Origin: Bog-473 sp035483935
GTDB taxonomy: Bacteria > Actinomycetota > Acidimicrobiia > Acidimicrobiales > RAAP-2
Direction of reading: 5' to 3'
DNA length: 5,866 bases
NCBI GenBank assembly: GCA_035483935.1
Contig: DATHPK010000139.1
Location: forward strand, 1 to 5,866
The position numbers were made by a program, and so were the translations under genes. Below the pieces are notes generated by a model, which had not been told where the DNA came from, searched no databases, and was given only the letters and a program-made list of their open reading frames with translations. How positions within the stretch are numbered: position 1 is the first letter of the stretch; each line of letters opens with the position of its first letter. Shown here in pieces: positions 1 through 5,328 of the stretch.

Positions 1-1742
1 GGTCCCAGAACGATCTGACCGGCCGACCCGATGTTCTGACCCGACAGCAGCGAGGGCGTCACGGGAGCACCCGGACGCATGGCGAGCATGCTCACCCCGC
101 GTCCGTCCACGGTGGCCGACTCGAAGTAGACGCCGGAAAAATGAGCGACGTCGGGATCGTGCACGAGGAGCGCCGCCGTCGCCGCCCCCGGCAGGTCCTC
201 GGCGCCCGAGAAACCGGACAGGAGTACATAGTCCCAGTTCCATCCGTACTCCGCCGGCTGCGAGACCAACGAATCGAGGCTCGAGCCGAACACGATCGTC
301 GCCACGAGGAGGATCATGGCGAGGATCGCCCCCATCAGCGCGGAGCGCACCGGGGCCGAGCGGCGGGACACGGTGGACCCGAGCGCCGCCTCGAGGCCCA
401 GGCGCGCGTTGGGGGGAAGCCCGGCTGCTCCGGCGGCTCGGCCCAGTCGAGAGCCACCCGCCGTGGGCGCGTCGCCTCTCCGGGCGACGCGGTGAGGGGC
501 CGAACGGTAGGCGACACCCAGCGCGCACAGACCGAGGACCGCCACCAGGACGAGCGCGCCCAATCCGAGCACGGTCCAGTCAAAGGCCAGCCCCTTGTCG
601 GGGTACACCGAGCGGACGGGTCCAATGGGCGCCAAGGGCGACAGCGCGACGGCGACTGCGACAGCCAGCACGGCGCCGGCCGCAATAGATATGACGACAC
701 CGCCGAGGGCGTCGCCGGCCGTCATGGCCGGTCTGGCCCCTAGCGCGCGCAACACCGCGCGATCTGCGGCGTCGCGTCGGATGAGGCGGCTCAGAATCTG
801 CCCGTTGATCACGAGGGCAGCGAGAGCAGCGACGATACCGAAGACGCCGAACGCGATCGACTCAGGTCTGATCGTGCGTTCCGCTGTCCCCACGATCGGC
901 GCGGCCGTCTGGAACCCTCCGAACTGCTCGAGGTGCGGCACGATGCGGCTGATACCGGCATCGACTGCCGCCGCGTGGCGAACGCCGCCGTCGAGTTCCA
1001 GCGACATGTACGTGTAATACGCGCAACACCCCTCAAGGCGACGAGTGAGCGCGGGGGACAGCACTCCGAACTGGTCGCCGAGCGCCTCGTCATCGCTCTG
1101 GATGACCTGCACGTCGTCCTCCACGATCCCGACGAGCTTCAGTCTGATGATCAGTTGCGGCTTGTTGATCGGGTACCCCGCGTAGTTCGGCGCGGACACC
1201 TGAGCGTCGCTGAAGAAGGCGAGACGTACAGTCGAACCGAGATGCAGATCCGACGCCTTGACTGCGCCGGCCGACAACATGAACTCGCCGAGGCGCGACG
1301 GATCCAACAGCCGGCCCTGCAGCACCGTGACGCGGTCGCTGCTGAGGTATGCACCGCCGGGACTGCCCTCCAGGGCGGGAGGCGCCTCGCCGGGAACTGA
1401 ACTACCGCGCAGATTGGTCAAGAACTGCAGGGTTCCGTCGAAGCCCACGATGGGCGTCGCCCGCTTGACGTAGGGCAGGTGCGCGATCTCCTTGTTGACG
1501 CGTGCGGAGAACCCGATGTTCGTTGACGGCAGGAATTCGTCGAAGGCCTGGGCGTCCGACGGGTTCGTGCTGGCCTCGTAGACGGGGAACGACGACTGGG
1601 TCCGCCGCGCCCCGGCGATGGCGGCCATAGAGACCCCTCCGACCAGACCGATGAGGACGACCAGCGACAGGTAGCCGGTCCAACGCCGGCCGAAAGTGGC
1701 CCGGAGCCGGTAGAGGCTCTCTCGGAAGAGAGGACCGATCAT
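1..1742 (-). CDS. FtsX/MacB-type ABC transporter permease, C-terminus cut by the window edge
   Basis: The frame is open without a stop from an ATG at 1742 to the left edge, giving 580 residues. It is predicted to be an inner-membrane permease subunit that works with a separate ATPase, moving lipids, peptides or drugs or acting mechanically on the envelope. Architecture seen: a short cytoplasmic N-terminus, TM1 at about residues 23-45, a large extracytoplasmic MacB-like domain (about 46-290) with adjacent Cys239-Cys240, then TM2 (296-317), TM3 (345-367) and TM4 (389-411). The cytoplasmic loop after TM2 carries RAVLRALGA (328-336), typical of FtsX permeases. A second unit begins with LGLEAALG (448-455) and TM5 (467-488), so this is the duplicated form, usually around 800 residues or more; the rest lies off the window. 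The start is firm: GGGAG lies 7 nt upstream and no other start codon precedes the upstream in-frame stop. No ATPase gene lies upstream, so it may be further left. The transported substrate is unknown. Confidence 0.9.
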   Translation of the reverse strand, partial: MIGPLFRESLYRLRATFGRRWTGYLSLVVLIGLVGGVSMAAIAGARRTQSSFPVYEASTNPSDAQAFDEFLPSTNIGFSARVNKEIAHLPYVKRATPIVGFDGTLQFLTNLRGSSVPGEAPPALEGSPGGAYLSSDRVTVLQGRLLDPSRLGEFMLSAGAVKASDLHLGSTVRLAFFSDAQVSAPNYAGYPINKPQLIIRLKLVGIVEDDVQVIQSDDEALGDQFGVLSPALTRRLEGCCAYYTYMSLELDGGVRHAAAVDAGISRIVPHLEQFGGFQTAAPIVGTAERTIRPESIAFGVFGIVAALAALVINGQILSRLIRRDAADRAVLRALGARPAMTAGDALGGVVISIAAGAVLAVAVAVALSPLAPIGPVRSVYPDKGLAFDWTVLGLGALVLVAVLGLCALGVAYRSAPHRVARRGDAPTAGGSRLGRAAGAAGLPPNARLGLEAALGSTVSRRSAPVRSALMGAILAMILLVATIVFGSSLDSLVSQPAEYGWNWDYVLLSGFSGAEDLPGAATAALLVHDPDVAHFSGVYFESATVDGRGVSMLAMRPGAPVTPSLLSGQNIGSAGQIVLG

Positions 1743-1769
1743 CCGAGCGCTCCCGCCGTCCTTGTGCGG

Positions 1770-1791
1770 ACCCGGCGCTTCAAGACCGGGT
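1770..1791 (-). promoter_or_regulatory. Leader hairpin upstream of the permease
   Basis: ACCCGG (1770-1775) and CCGGGT (1786-1791) form a perfect 6-bp GC-rich stem with a 10-nt loop, 28 bp before the permease ATG. In the permease transcript it would fold just upstream of the GGGAG ribosome binding site. No U-tract follows, so it is more likely a leader structure than an intrinsic terminator. A regulatory role is inference, and GC-rich DNA makes stems of this length fairly common by chance. Confidence 0.3.
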
Positions 1792-1958
1792 GGCCGCTCA
1801 TGCCCTGATTTTCCCTGCCAATAGGCCTTCGCCCAAGGTGGCTACCCCCTTCACCGGCGTCGTGCTAGCACCCACCACCTCGGGTTTTCCACCGGATTCC
1901 ACCTCAGAAACATGCTCCGGCGCATTCGCATCCGACGCAACATCAACTCACGGTCTTC

Positions 1959-1981
1959 GGTTGGCCCGGATCCAGCCAACC
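1959..1981 (-). terminator. Hairpin after the luciferase-like gene, probable terminator
   Basis: GGTTGGC (1959-1965) and GCCAACC (1975-1981) are perfectly complementary, giving a 7-bp stem with a 9-nt loop. It begins 16 bp past the stop codon of the luciferase-like gene, where a terminator is expected. There is no run of U after the stem, but actinomycete terminators often lack one. It would separate the oxidoreductase transcript from the permease gene. Confidence 0.5.
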
Positions 1982-1997
1982 ACGGGGCGATGCCGGC

Positions 1998-2897
1998 TCA
2001 GCCCTTGATGAAGCGGGATCCGAACGCCTCGACCCACTCCTGCGGCCCGGGCGCCGGCGACCAAGGCGGACCGACGAACACCCAGTCGACCCCGAGCTCG
2101 TCGAGCTCGCCCAATCGGTGCCGCACCTTTTCGGCGTCGCGATCGAAATCGCCGAGCCCCGGGCCCGAGTAGCCCATGATCAGCTCGAGCTCGTCGTACC
2201 GATCGCCCGCGAACTCCTTCAGCGCTCCCAGGCGCTCCTGCAGCTCCTCTGTCGTGGTGACCGGAGGAGTTCGAGCCGTCTTCGCCACCGAGGCGGGCGC
2301 GGTCATCGGCATCCAGCCGGCCGCATACTTGGCGGCGCGCCGAAGCGCGGCGTTCGAGTTGCCGCCCATCCAGATGGGGACCGTCCGGCTGCGCGGCGCC
2401 GGCAAAGCTTGGATGTCGCGGGCGGAGAAGTGCCGTCCCTCGAACGTGAACGGCTCACCCTTCCAGTGCAGCTGCATCACCTGGAGCGCCTCTTCGAACA
2501 GGGCGTTGCGCTCCTCGAAGTCGACCCCCAACGCGAAGTACTCGGACTTGAGGTAACCGGCGCCGGCTCCCAGGTAGAAACGACCCTCCGACACCCGGTT
2601 CAGCGTCGCCGCCGCCTTGGCGAGGAGCAGCGGGTTCCGGTAGGGGATCACGCTGAGGTTCGTCACGAGCGCCAGGCTCTTGGTCACGCCCGCCGCGGCG
2701 GCGAGCGCGACAAAGGGATCGAGACTCTGGTGCCCTCCGGTCTCGAGCCACCGGCTGCTCGGCGCTGGGTGCTCGGTCAGCGCGATCCCGTTCCACCCCG
2801 CCTTCTCGGCGGCGGCGGCGAGGTCGGTGATCGCGCCGGCATCGAGCAGGTCCATACCGCTCCCACTGGCCTCGGGGTACTGAAGGATGAAGCGCAC
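1998..2897 (-). CDS. LLM-class F420-dependent oxidoreductase (luciferase-like)
   Basis: The product is 299 residues, normal for single-domain luciferase-like (TIM-barrel) enzymes, and resembles the actinobacterial Rv2161c-like F420-dependent group. Such enzymes transfer hydride between reduced deazaflavin F420 (or FMN) and an organic substrate in the cytoplasm. Family marks seen: the N-terminal strand RFILQYPE, the TEHP segment at residues 41-44, the SEGRFYLGAGAGY block at 103-115 followed by EYFALGVDFEER, and a VPIWMGGNS loop about two-thirds along, near the expected cofactor-phosphate region. The GTG start at 2897 is preferred over an in-frame ATG at 2996: it gives the usual family N-terminus and is preceded by GGGAGGG with 4 nt spacing, while the longer form would add 33 unrelated residues and run across the divergent promoter region. 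It is transcribed away from the SDR at 3008. F420 rather than FMN use, and the substrate, are inferred. Confidence 0.9.
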   Translation of the reverse strand: MRFILQYPEASGSGMDLLDAGAITDLAAAAEKAGWNGIALTEHPAPSSRWLETGGHQSLDPFVALAAAAGVTKSLALVTNLSVIPYRNPLLLAKAAATLNRVSEGRFYLGAGAGYLKSEYFALGVDFEERNALFEEALQVMQLHWKGEPFTFEGRHFSARDIQALPAPRSRTVPIWMGGNSNAALRRAAKYAAGWMPMTAPASVAKTARTPPVTTTEELQERLGALKEFAGDRYDELELIMGYSGPGLGDFDRDAEKVRHRLGELDELGVDWVFVGPPWSPAPGPQEWVEAFGSRFIKG

Positions 2898-2901
2898 CGT
2901 T

Positions 2902-2908
2902 CCCTCCC
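2902..2908 (-). promoter_or_regulatory. Ribosome binding site deciding the GTG start of the luciferase-like gene
   Basis: On the minus strand this reads GGGAGGG, 4 nt before the GTG at 2897. It is a near-ideal Shine-Dalgarno sequence and is the main reason for choosing this start over the ATG 99 bp further upstream. Confidence 0.8.
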
Positions 2909-2943
2909 ATGGGTCGTTGGCGCCGACGACGCGTAGCTGCAGC

Positions 2944-2949
2944 ACCCTA
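2944..2949 (-). promoter_or_regulatory. Possible -10 box for the luciferase-like gene
   Basis: The minus strand reads TAGGGT, matching the TAnnnT pattern of actinomycete housekeeping promoters, 46 bp upstream of the GTG start. No good TTGACA-like -35 lies at the right distance, so the call is tentative. Confidence 0.35.
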
Positions 2950-2973
2950 TCCAGGCTGGAACGCGGTGGCCCA

Positions 2974-2979
2974 TAAGGT
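2974..2979 (+). promoter_or_regulatory. Possible -10 box for the first SDR gene
   Basis: TAAGGT fits TAnnnT and would start transcription near 2986, giving a leader of about 22 nt that contains the GGAGG ribosome binding site. The -35 region is poor. An 11-bp inverted repeat, TCCAGGCTGGA at 2950-2960, sits about where the -35 should be and lies between the two divergent -10 candidates, so it could bind a regulator. This is weak evidence from pattern alone. Confidence 0.4.
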
Positions 2980-3007
2980 CTACGCATCCGGAGCAAGCGG
3001 AGGCACC

Positions 3008-3793
3008 ATGGATCGACTCAGCGGCAAGGCGGCCATCGTCACCGGTGGTGGGGGCGGGATCGGTGGCGCGACGGCGCGCGCCCTCGCCCGCGAAGGAGCG
3101 TCCGTACTGGTAGTCGACATCAACGTGGAAGCGGCCGAGGCGGTGGCTGGTGGAATCCGGGACGCCGGCGGAGTCGCAGCGAGCTTCCGGGCCGACGTCT
3201 CCGAGGAGAGTGAGGTCGAGGCGGTCATTGCCGAGGTCATGAAACGGTTCGGGCGCCTCGACGTGCTGCACAACAACGCGGCCCTGACCGATTCGGACTT
3301 CCTCAGCGCCGACACCGCTGTCACCGAGCTCTCGCTCGAGGTCTGGGACCGCACCCTGGCGGTGAATCTCAGCAGTCAGATGCTCATGTGTAAGCACGCC
3401 GTGCCGATCATGGCGGACCAGGGCGGCGGCTCCATCATCAACATGTCCTCGGGCGCATCGCTCAAGGGCGACCGGACCAGGACGGCGTACGGGGTTTCGA
3501 AGGCCGGTGTCAACGCCCTGACCCTGTACGTAGCGACCAGCCATGGGAAGAAAGGCATCCGGGCGAACACGATCCTGCCGGGACTCGTCATCACCGACGC
3601 CGTGCGTGCGCATCTGAAGGAGGAAATGGTCGCCTCGCTCAGCAAGGCCACCCTCACGCCGTCGGTGGGTCAACCCGACGACATCGCCGACGTGGTGGTG
3701 TTCTTGGCCTCCGACGAGTCCCGCTACATCACCGGCCAGATGCTCGCCGTCGACGGTGGCATGTCAGCCCACGTCGGGCTCGGCGACGGCTAG
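3008..3793 (+). CDS. Short-chain dehydrogenase/reductase (classical SDR)
   Basis: The product is 261 residues, the usual length for a classical SDR: a cytoplasmic Rossmann-fold enzyme that oxidises alcohols or reduces ketones with NAD(P). Motifs seen: the cofactor loop TGGGGGIG at residues 12-19; Asp37 at the end of the second strand, which favours NAD(H); D63-V64; the N-N-A-A motif at 89-92; and an intact catalytic set Asn120, Ser148, Tyr161, Lys165. The segment P191-G192 to T196 and the C-terminal ITGQMLAVDGGMS are also typical. About 27 residues lie between the N-N-A-A motif and Asn120, slightly longer than in many relatives. The ATG at 3008 is chosen because GGAGG (2999-3003) lies 4 nt before it and the protein then starts directly with the family N-terminus; the in-frame ATG at 2909 would add 33 unrelated residues. 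It is divergent from the luciferase-like gene and convergent with the next SDR. The substrate cannot be read from the sequence. Confidence 0.93.
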   Translation: MDRLSGKAAIVTGGGGGIGGATARALAREGASVLVVDINVEAAEAVAGGIRDAGGVAASFRADVSEESEVEAVIAEVMKRFGRLDVLHNNAALTDSDFLSADTAVTELSLEVWDRTLAVNLSSQMLMCKHAVPIMADQGGGSIINMSSGASLKGDRTRTAYGVSKAGVNALTLYVATSHGKKGIRANTILPGLVITDAVRAHLKEEMVASLSKATLTPSVGQPDDIADVVVFLASDESRYITGQMLAVDGGMSAHVGLGDG

Positions 3794-3812
3794 CGAGGGC
3801 TCCGTGCGCCGG

Positions 3813-3835
3813 TAGCCACTGTGGCGGGTGGCCTA
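3813..3835. terminator. Possible bidirectional hairpin between the convergent SDR genes
   Basis: TAGCCAC (3813-3819) pairs with GTGGC (3828-3832) and, past one bulged C, with TA (3834-3835), leaving an 8-nt loop. It lies in the 39-bp gap between two converging genes and includes the stop codon of the minus-strand SDR. No U-tract is visible on either strand. The placement suits a shared terminator, but the stem is short. Confidence 0.3.
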
Positions 3836-4645
3836 GGAGGGCCCCAGGACGTACCTGCCGTCGTCAGGGTGGTGGTACCAACCGCTCGCTGCGTGCGTGC
3901 CGCCGTCGACGTGGATGGTCTGGCCGGTGACGTAACTCGAGAGCTCACTCGCCAGGAAGATCGCCGCCCCTGCCATCTCATCTACGTGGCCTGCACGGCC
4001 CATCGGTACGGTCAGACCGAAGCGCTCCTGCTGGCCGGCGGGGTCGGGCGCGATGGAGGCGAGTCCTTCGGTCCAGGTGATGTCTGGCGCCAGGGCGTTG
4101 ACCCGGATGCCGTGGGCTGCGAGCTCCAGCGCGGCGGTCTTGGTGTAGTTGATGACGCCGGCCTTGGCCGCGGCATAGGCGGCGTAGCCGGGTGCTGCCC
4201 GCACCCCCTCGATCGAGGTGACGCTCATAATGCTGCCTTTGAGGCCGTTCTCGACCATGAGCCGGGCCACGCGCTGGGTGCAGAGGATGACGTGCTTGAG
4301 GTTCGACCGGTAGAGCGCGTCCCAGCCGTTCTCCGTTGTATCGAGGAGCGGCGAGTGGAAGACGCCGCCCGCATTGTTGACCAGGATGCTGACGGGGCCC
4401 AGCTCGTTGACGGTGCGCTCGAGGGCGGCGTCCACTTCGGTGGAGTCGCGGACGTCGACCTGCAGGCCGAGACCACCCACCTCTTCTCCAGCGGCGTCGG
4501 CGGTGTCCGCGTGGCGCTCCCAGACGGCGACTTTGGCCCCGAAAGCCCTGAACCCGTTGGCGATGCCCCGCCCGATGCCCGAACCACCGCCCGTGACCAC
4601 GGCGACACGATCGGTCAGGAGGATGGACGAGGGGTCGAGAGGCAC
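3833..4645 (-). CDS. Short-chain dehydrogenase/reductase (classical SDR), apparently leaderless
   Basis: The product is 270 residues, a second NAD(P)-dependent alcohol/ketone oxidoreductase. Motifs seen: TGGGSGIG at residues 18-25, Glu43 after the second strand (an acidic residue favouring NAD), D64-V65, N-N-A-G at 90-93, and the catalytic set Asn115, Ser144, Tyr157, Lys161. The usual Pro-Gly after strand six is Pro187-Asp188. The C-terminus continues past the VDGG motif into an aromatic tail (GWYHHPDDGRYVLGP) that probably covers the active site or the oligomer interface. The two SDRs in this window differ clearly through most of their length, so they are not a recent duplication. The GTG at 4645 is the only start after an in-frame TGA inside the upstream palindrome. 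It has no Shine-Dalgarno sequence, but a -10-like box ends 7 nt before it, as expected for a leaderless mRNA. The substrate is unknown. Confidence 0.92.
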   Translation of the reverse strand: MPLDPSSILLTDRVAVVTGGGSGIGRGIANGFRAFGAKVAVWERHADTADAAGEEVGGLGLQVDVRDSTEVDAALERTVNELGPVSILVNNAGGVFHSPLLDTTENGWDALYRSNLKHVILCTQRVARLMVENGLKGSIMSVTSIEGVRAAPGYAAYAAAKAGVINYTKTAALELAAHGIRVNALAPDITWTEGLASIAPDPAGQQERFGLTVPMGRAGHVDEMAGAAIFLASELSSYVTGQTIHVDGGTHAASGWYHHPDDGRYVLGPS

Positions 4646-4652
4646 GAAAGGG

Positions 4653-4682
4653 ACAGTACAGTGACCCTGACGTCGACGTCAG
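4653..4682 (-). promoter_or_regulatory. Predicted leaderless promoter of the second SDR
   Basis: On the minus strand the -10 is TACTGT (4653-4658, TAnnnT pattern) and the -35 is CTGACG (4677-4682), matching four of six TTGACA positions, with an 18-bp spacer. Transcription would begin at or next to the GTG at 4645, explaining the missing ribosome binding site. The -35 and most of the spacer lie within the 18-bp palindrome, so a protein bound there should block RNA polymerase. Confidence 0.5.
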
Positions 4683-4683
4683 G
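4666..4683. promoter_or_regulatory. Perfect 18-bp palindrome, candidate operator
   Basis: CCTGACGTCGACGTCAGG is its own reverse complement over 18 bp, with the symmetry broken on both sides. It lies in the 95-bp gap between the second SDR and the AhpD-like gene and contains two overlapping GACGTC units. Its length, symmetry and overlap with the predicted SDR promoter fit a site for a dimeric repressor of the TetR, GntR or MarR type. No regulator gene is in the window, so the binding protein is unknown. The centre is about 66 bp from the AhpD-like start, so both divergent genes could be controlled. Confidence 0.6.
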
Positions 4684-4740
4684 TTTGAGGTCGAGAGACG
4701 AGTAAGCCCGGGTGAGGCCCAGGGCGGTCTGGGGGTTTGT

Positions 4741-5328
4741 GTGCCGAGGATCGAGCCGATTCCGATGGACGAGATGGCGCCGGAGCCGCGCCGCATCATC
4801 GAGGAGGGGGTGGCCGACGGGCTCTACGCCACGCCGGTGCCGCTGCAAATCTTCGCCTACAAGACACAACAGATCTTGATGACGAACGCCGCGCGGACGA
4901 CGTGGGGCCAAAAGTCGCTTCTCGGGGGGCGGATCCTCGAGCTGCTGCGCATCCGCAGCGCCCAGTTGGGTGAGTGCCAGCCGTGCATGCAGTCGCGCAA
5001 GCACGACTCCATCACCGAAGAGGACGTGGCCTGCCTTGTCTCGCCGGGTGGAGCGGAGCTCAACGACCAGGAGCGTCTCGCCGTCGAGTTCCTCGACCTG
5101 CTCTCGGCCGACCATCACGCGATGGACGACGAGTTCTATCGGCGGCTCGGCGAGCACTTCACGGCTGCGCAGATCATCGAGTTGGGCTTCGCCTGCGCGA
5201 ACTCGATGGGACTGCACCGCTTCATCCACACGCTCGACGTCTTCGGCGACTCCCCACCGGTCATCCCGTACAGCGCGGACCAGGTGGACTCGGCCATCGA
5301 GGAGCCCGCCCTGCACGGCGCACCGTGA
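4741..5328 (+). CDS. Carboxymuconolactone decarboxylase/AhpD-like family protein
   Basis: The product is 195 residues, mostly helical, and matches the CMD/AhpD fold, whose members include AhpD (a peroxidase adaptor using a Cys pair), decarboxylases of the protocatechuate pathway and many uncharacterised proteins. The redox motif is Cys79-Gln-Pro-Cys82, with Glu67 twelve residues before the first Cys, the same spacing as the AhpD proton-relay Glu. The His normally four residues after the second Cys is Arg86 here, with His88 two residues on. The Cys pair suggests thiol-disulfide or peroxidase-type chemistry rather than decarboxylation. The GTG at 4741 is preceded by a G-rich stretch (4731-4735) that can act as a weak ribosome binding site and gives the PRIEPI N-terminus expected in relatives; an in-frame ATG at 4765 has no better signal. 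I found no clear -10 box for it. It overlaps the next gene by 4 bp. The exact role is not known. Confidence 0.85.
   Translation: MPRIEPIPMDEMAPEPRRIIEEGVADGLYATPVPLQIFAYKTQQILMTNAARTTWGQKSLLGGRILELLRIRSAQLGECQPCMQSRKHDSITEEDVACLVSPGGAELNDQERLAVEFLDLLSADHHAMDDEFYRRLGEHFTAAQIIELGFACANSMGLHRFIHTLDVFGDSPPVIPYSADQVDSAIEEPALHGAP

Larger units (their letters stand above)
1743..1997. other. Intergenic spacer between oxidoreductase and permease genes
   Basis: Both flanking genes run on the minus strand, so this stretch holds the 3' end region of the oxidoreductase and the 5' leader of the permease. It contains a terminator-like hairpin next to the oxidoreductase stop (1959-1981), a perfect 10-bp palindrome GTGCTAGCAC (1862-1871) and a leader hairpin (1770-1791). 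I could not identify a convincing -35/-10 pair for the permease. A 30-codon Arg/Met-rich frame on the minus strand (1851-1943) has no good ribosome binding site and is not called as a gene. Confidence 0.6.

Noticed and set aside
141..743. 200-residue plus-strand frame opposite the permease
   Set aside because: Low-complexity Arg/Gly/His-rich translation with no recognisable domain, lying antisense to a clear membrane protein.
1862..1871. 10-bp palindrome GTGCTAGCAC upstream of the permease
   Set aside because: Too short to be notable alone, about 120 bp from the permease start and not tied to a promoter I can see.
1851..1943. 30-codon Arg/Met-rich minus-strand frame in the spacer, a possible leader peptide
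   Set aside because: No convincing ribosome binding site, a composition typical of random GC-rich frames, and it ends 109 bp before the permease start, so coupling is unlikely.
2118..2936. 272-residue plus-strand frame opposite the luciferase-like gene
   Set aside because: Arg/Val/Leu-rich antisense shadow in GC-rich DNA; the opposite strand encodes a well-formed enzyme.
2898..2996. Longer form of the luciferase-like protein starting at an ATG at 2996
   Set aside because: The extra 33 residues do not look like the family N-terminus and span the divergent promoter region; the GTG at 2897 has a strong GGGAGGG signal.
2909..3007. Longer form of the first SDR starting at an ATG at 2909
   Set aside because: It would place 33 unrelated residues before a standard SDR N-terminus; the ATG at 3008 has GGAGG at the right spacing.
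3008..4645. The two neighbouring SDR genes as a tandem or inverted duplication
   Set aside because: Their proteins share only the general SDR motifs; loops, C-termini and lengths differ, so they are separate family members.
3821..4705. 294-residue plus-strand frame opposite the second SDR
   Set aside because: No domain is recognisable, and all SDR motifs are on the minus strand; the frame is open because of third-position GC bias.
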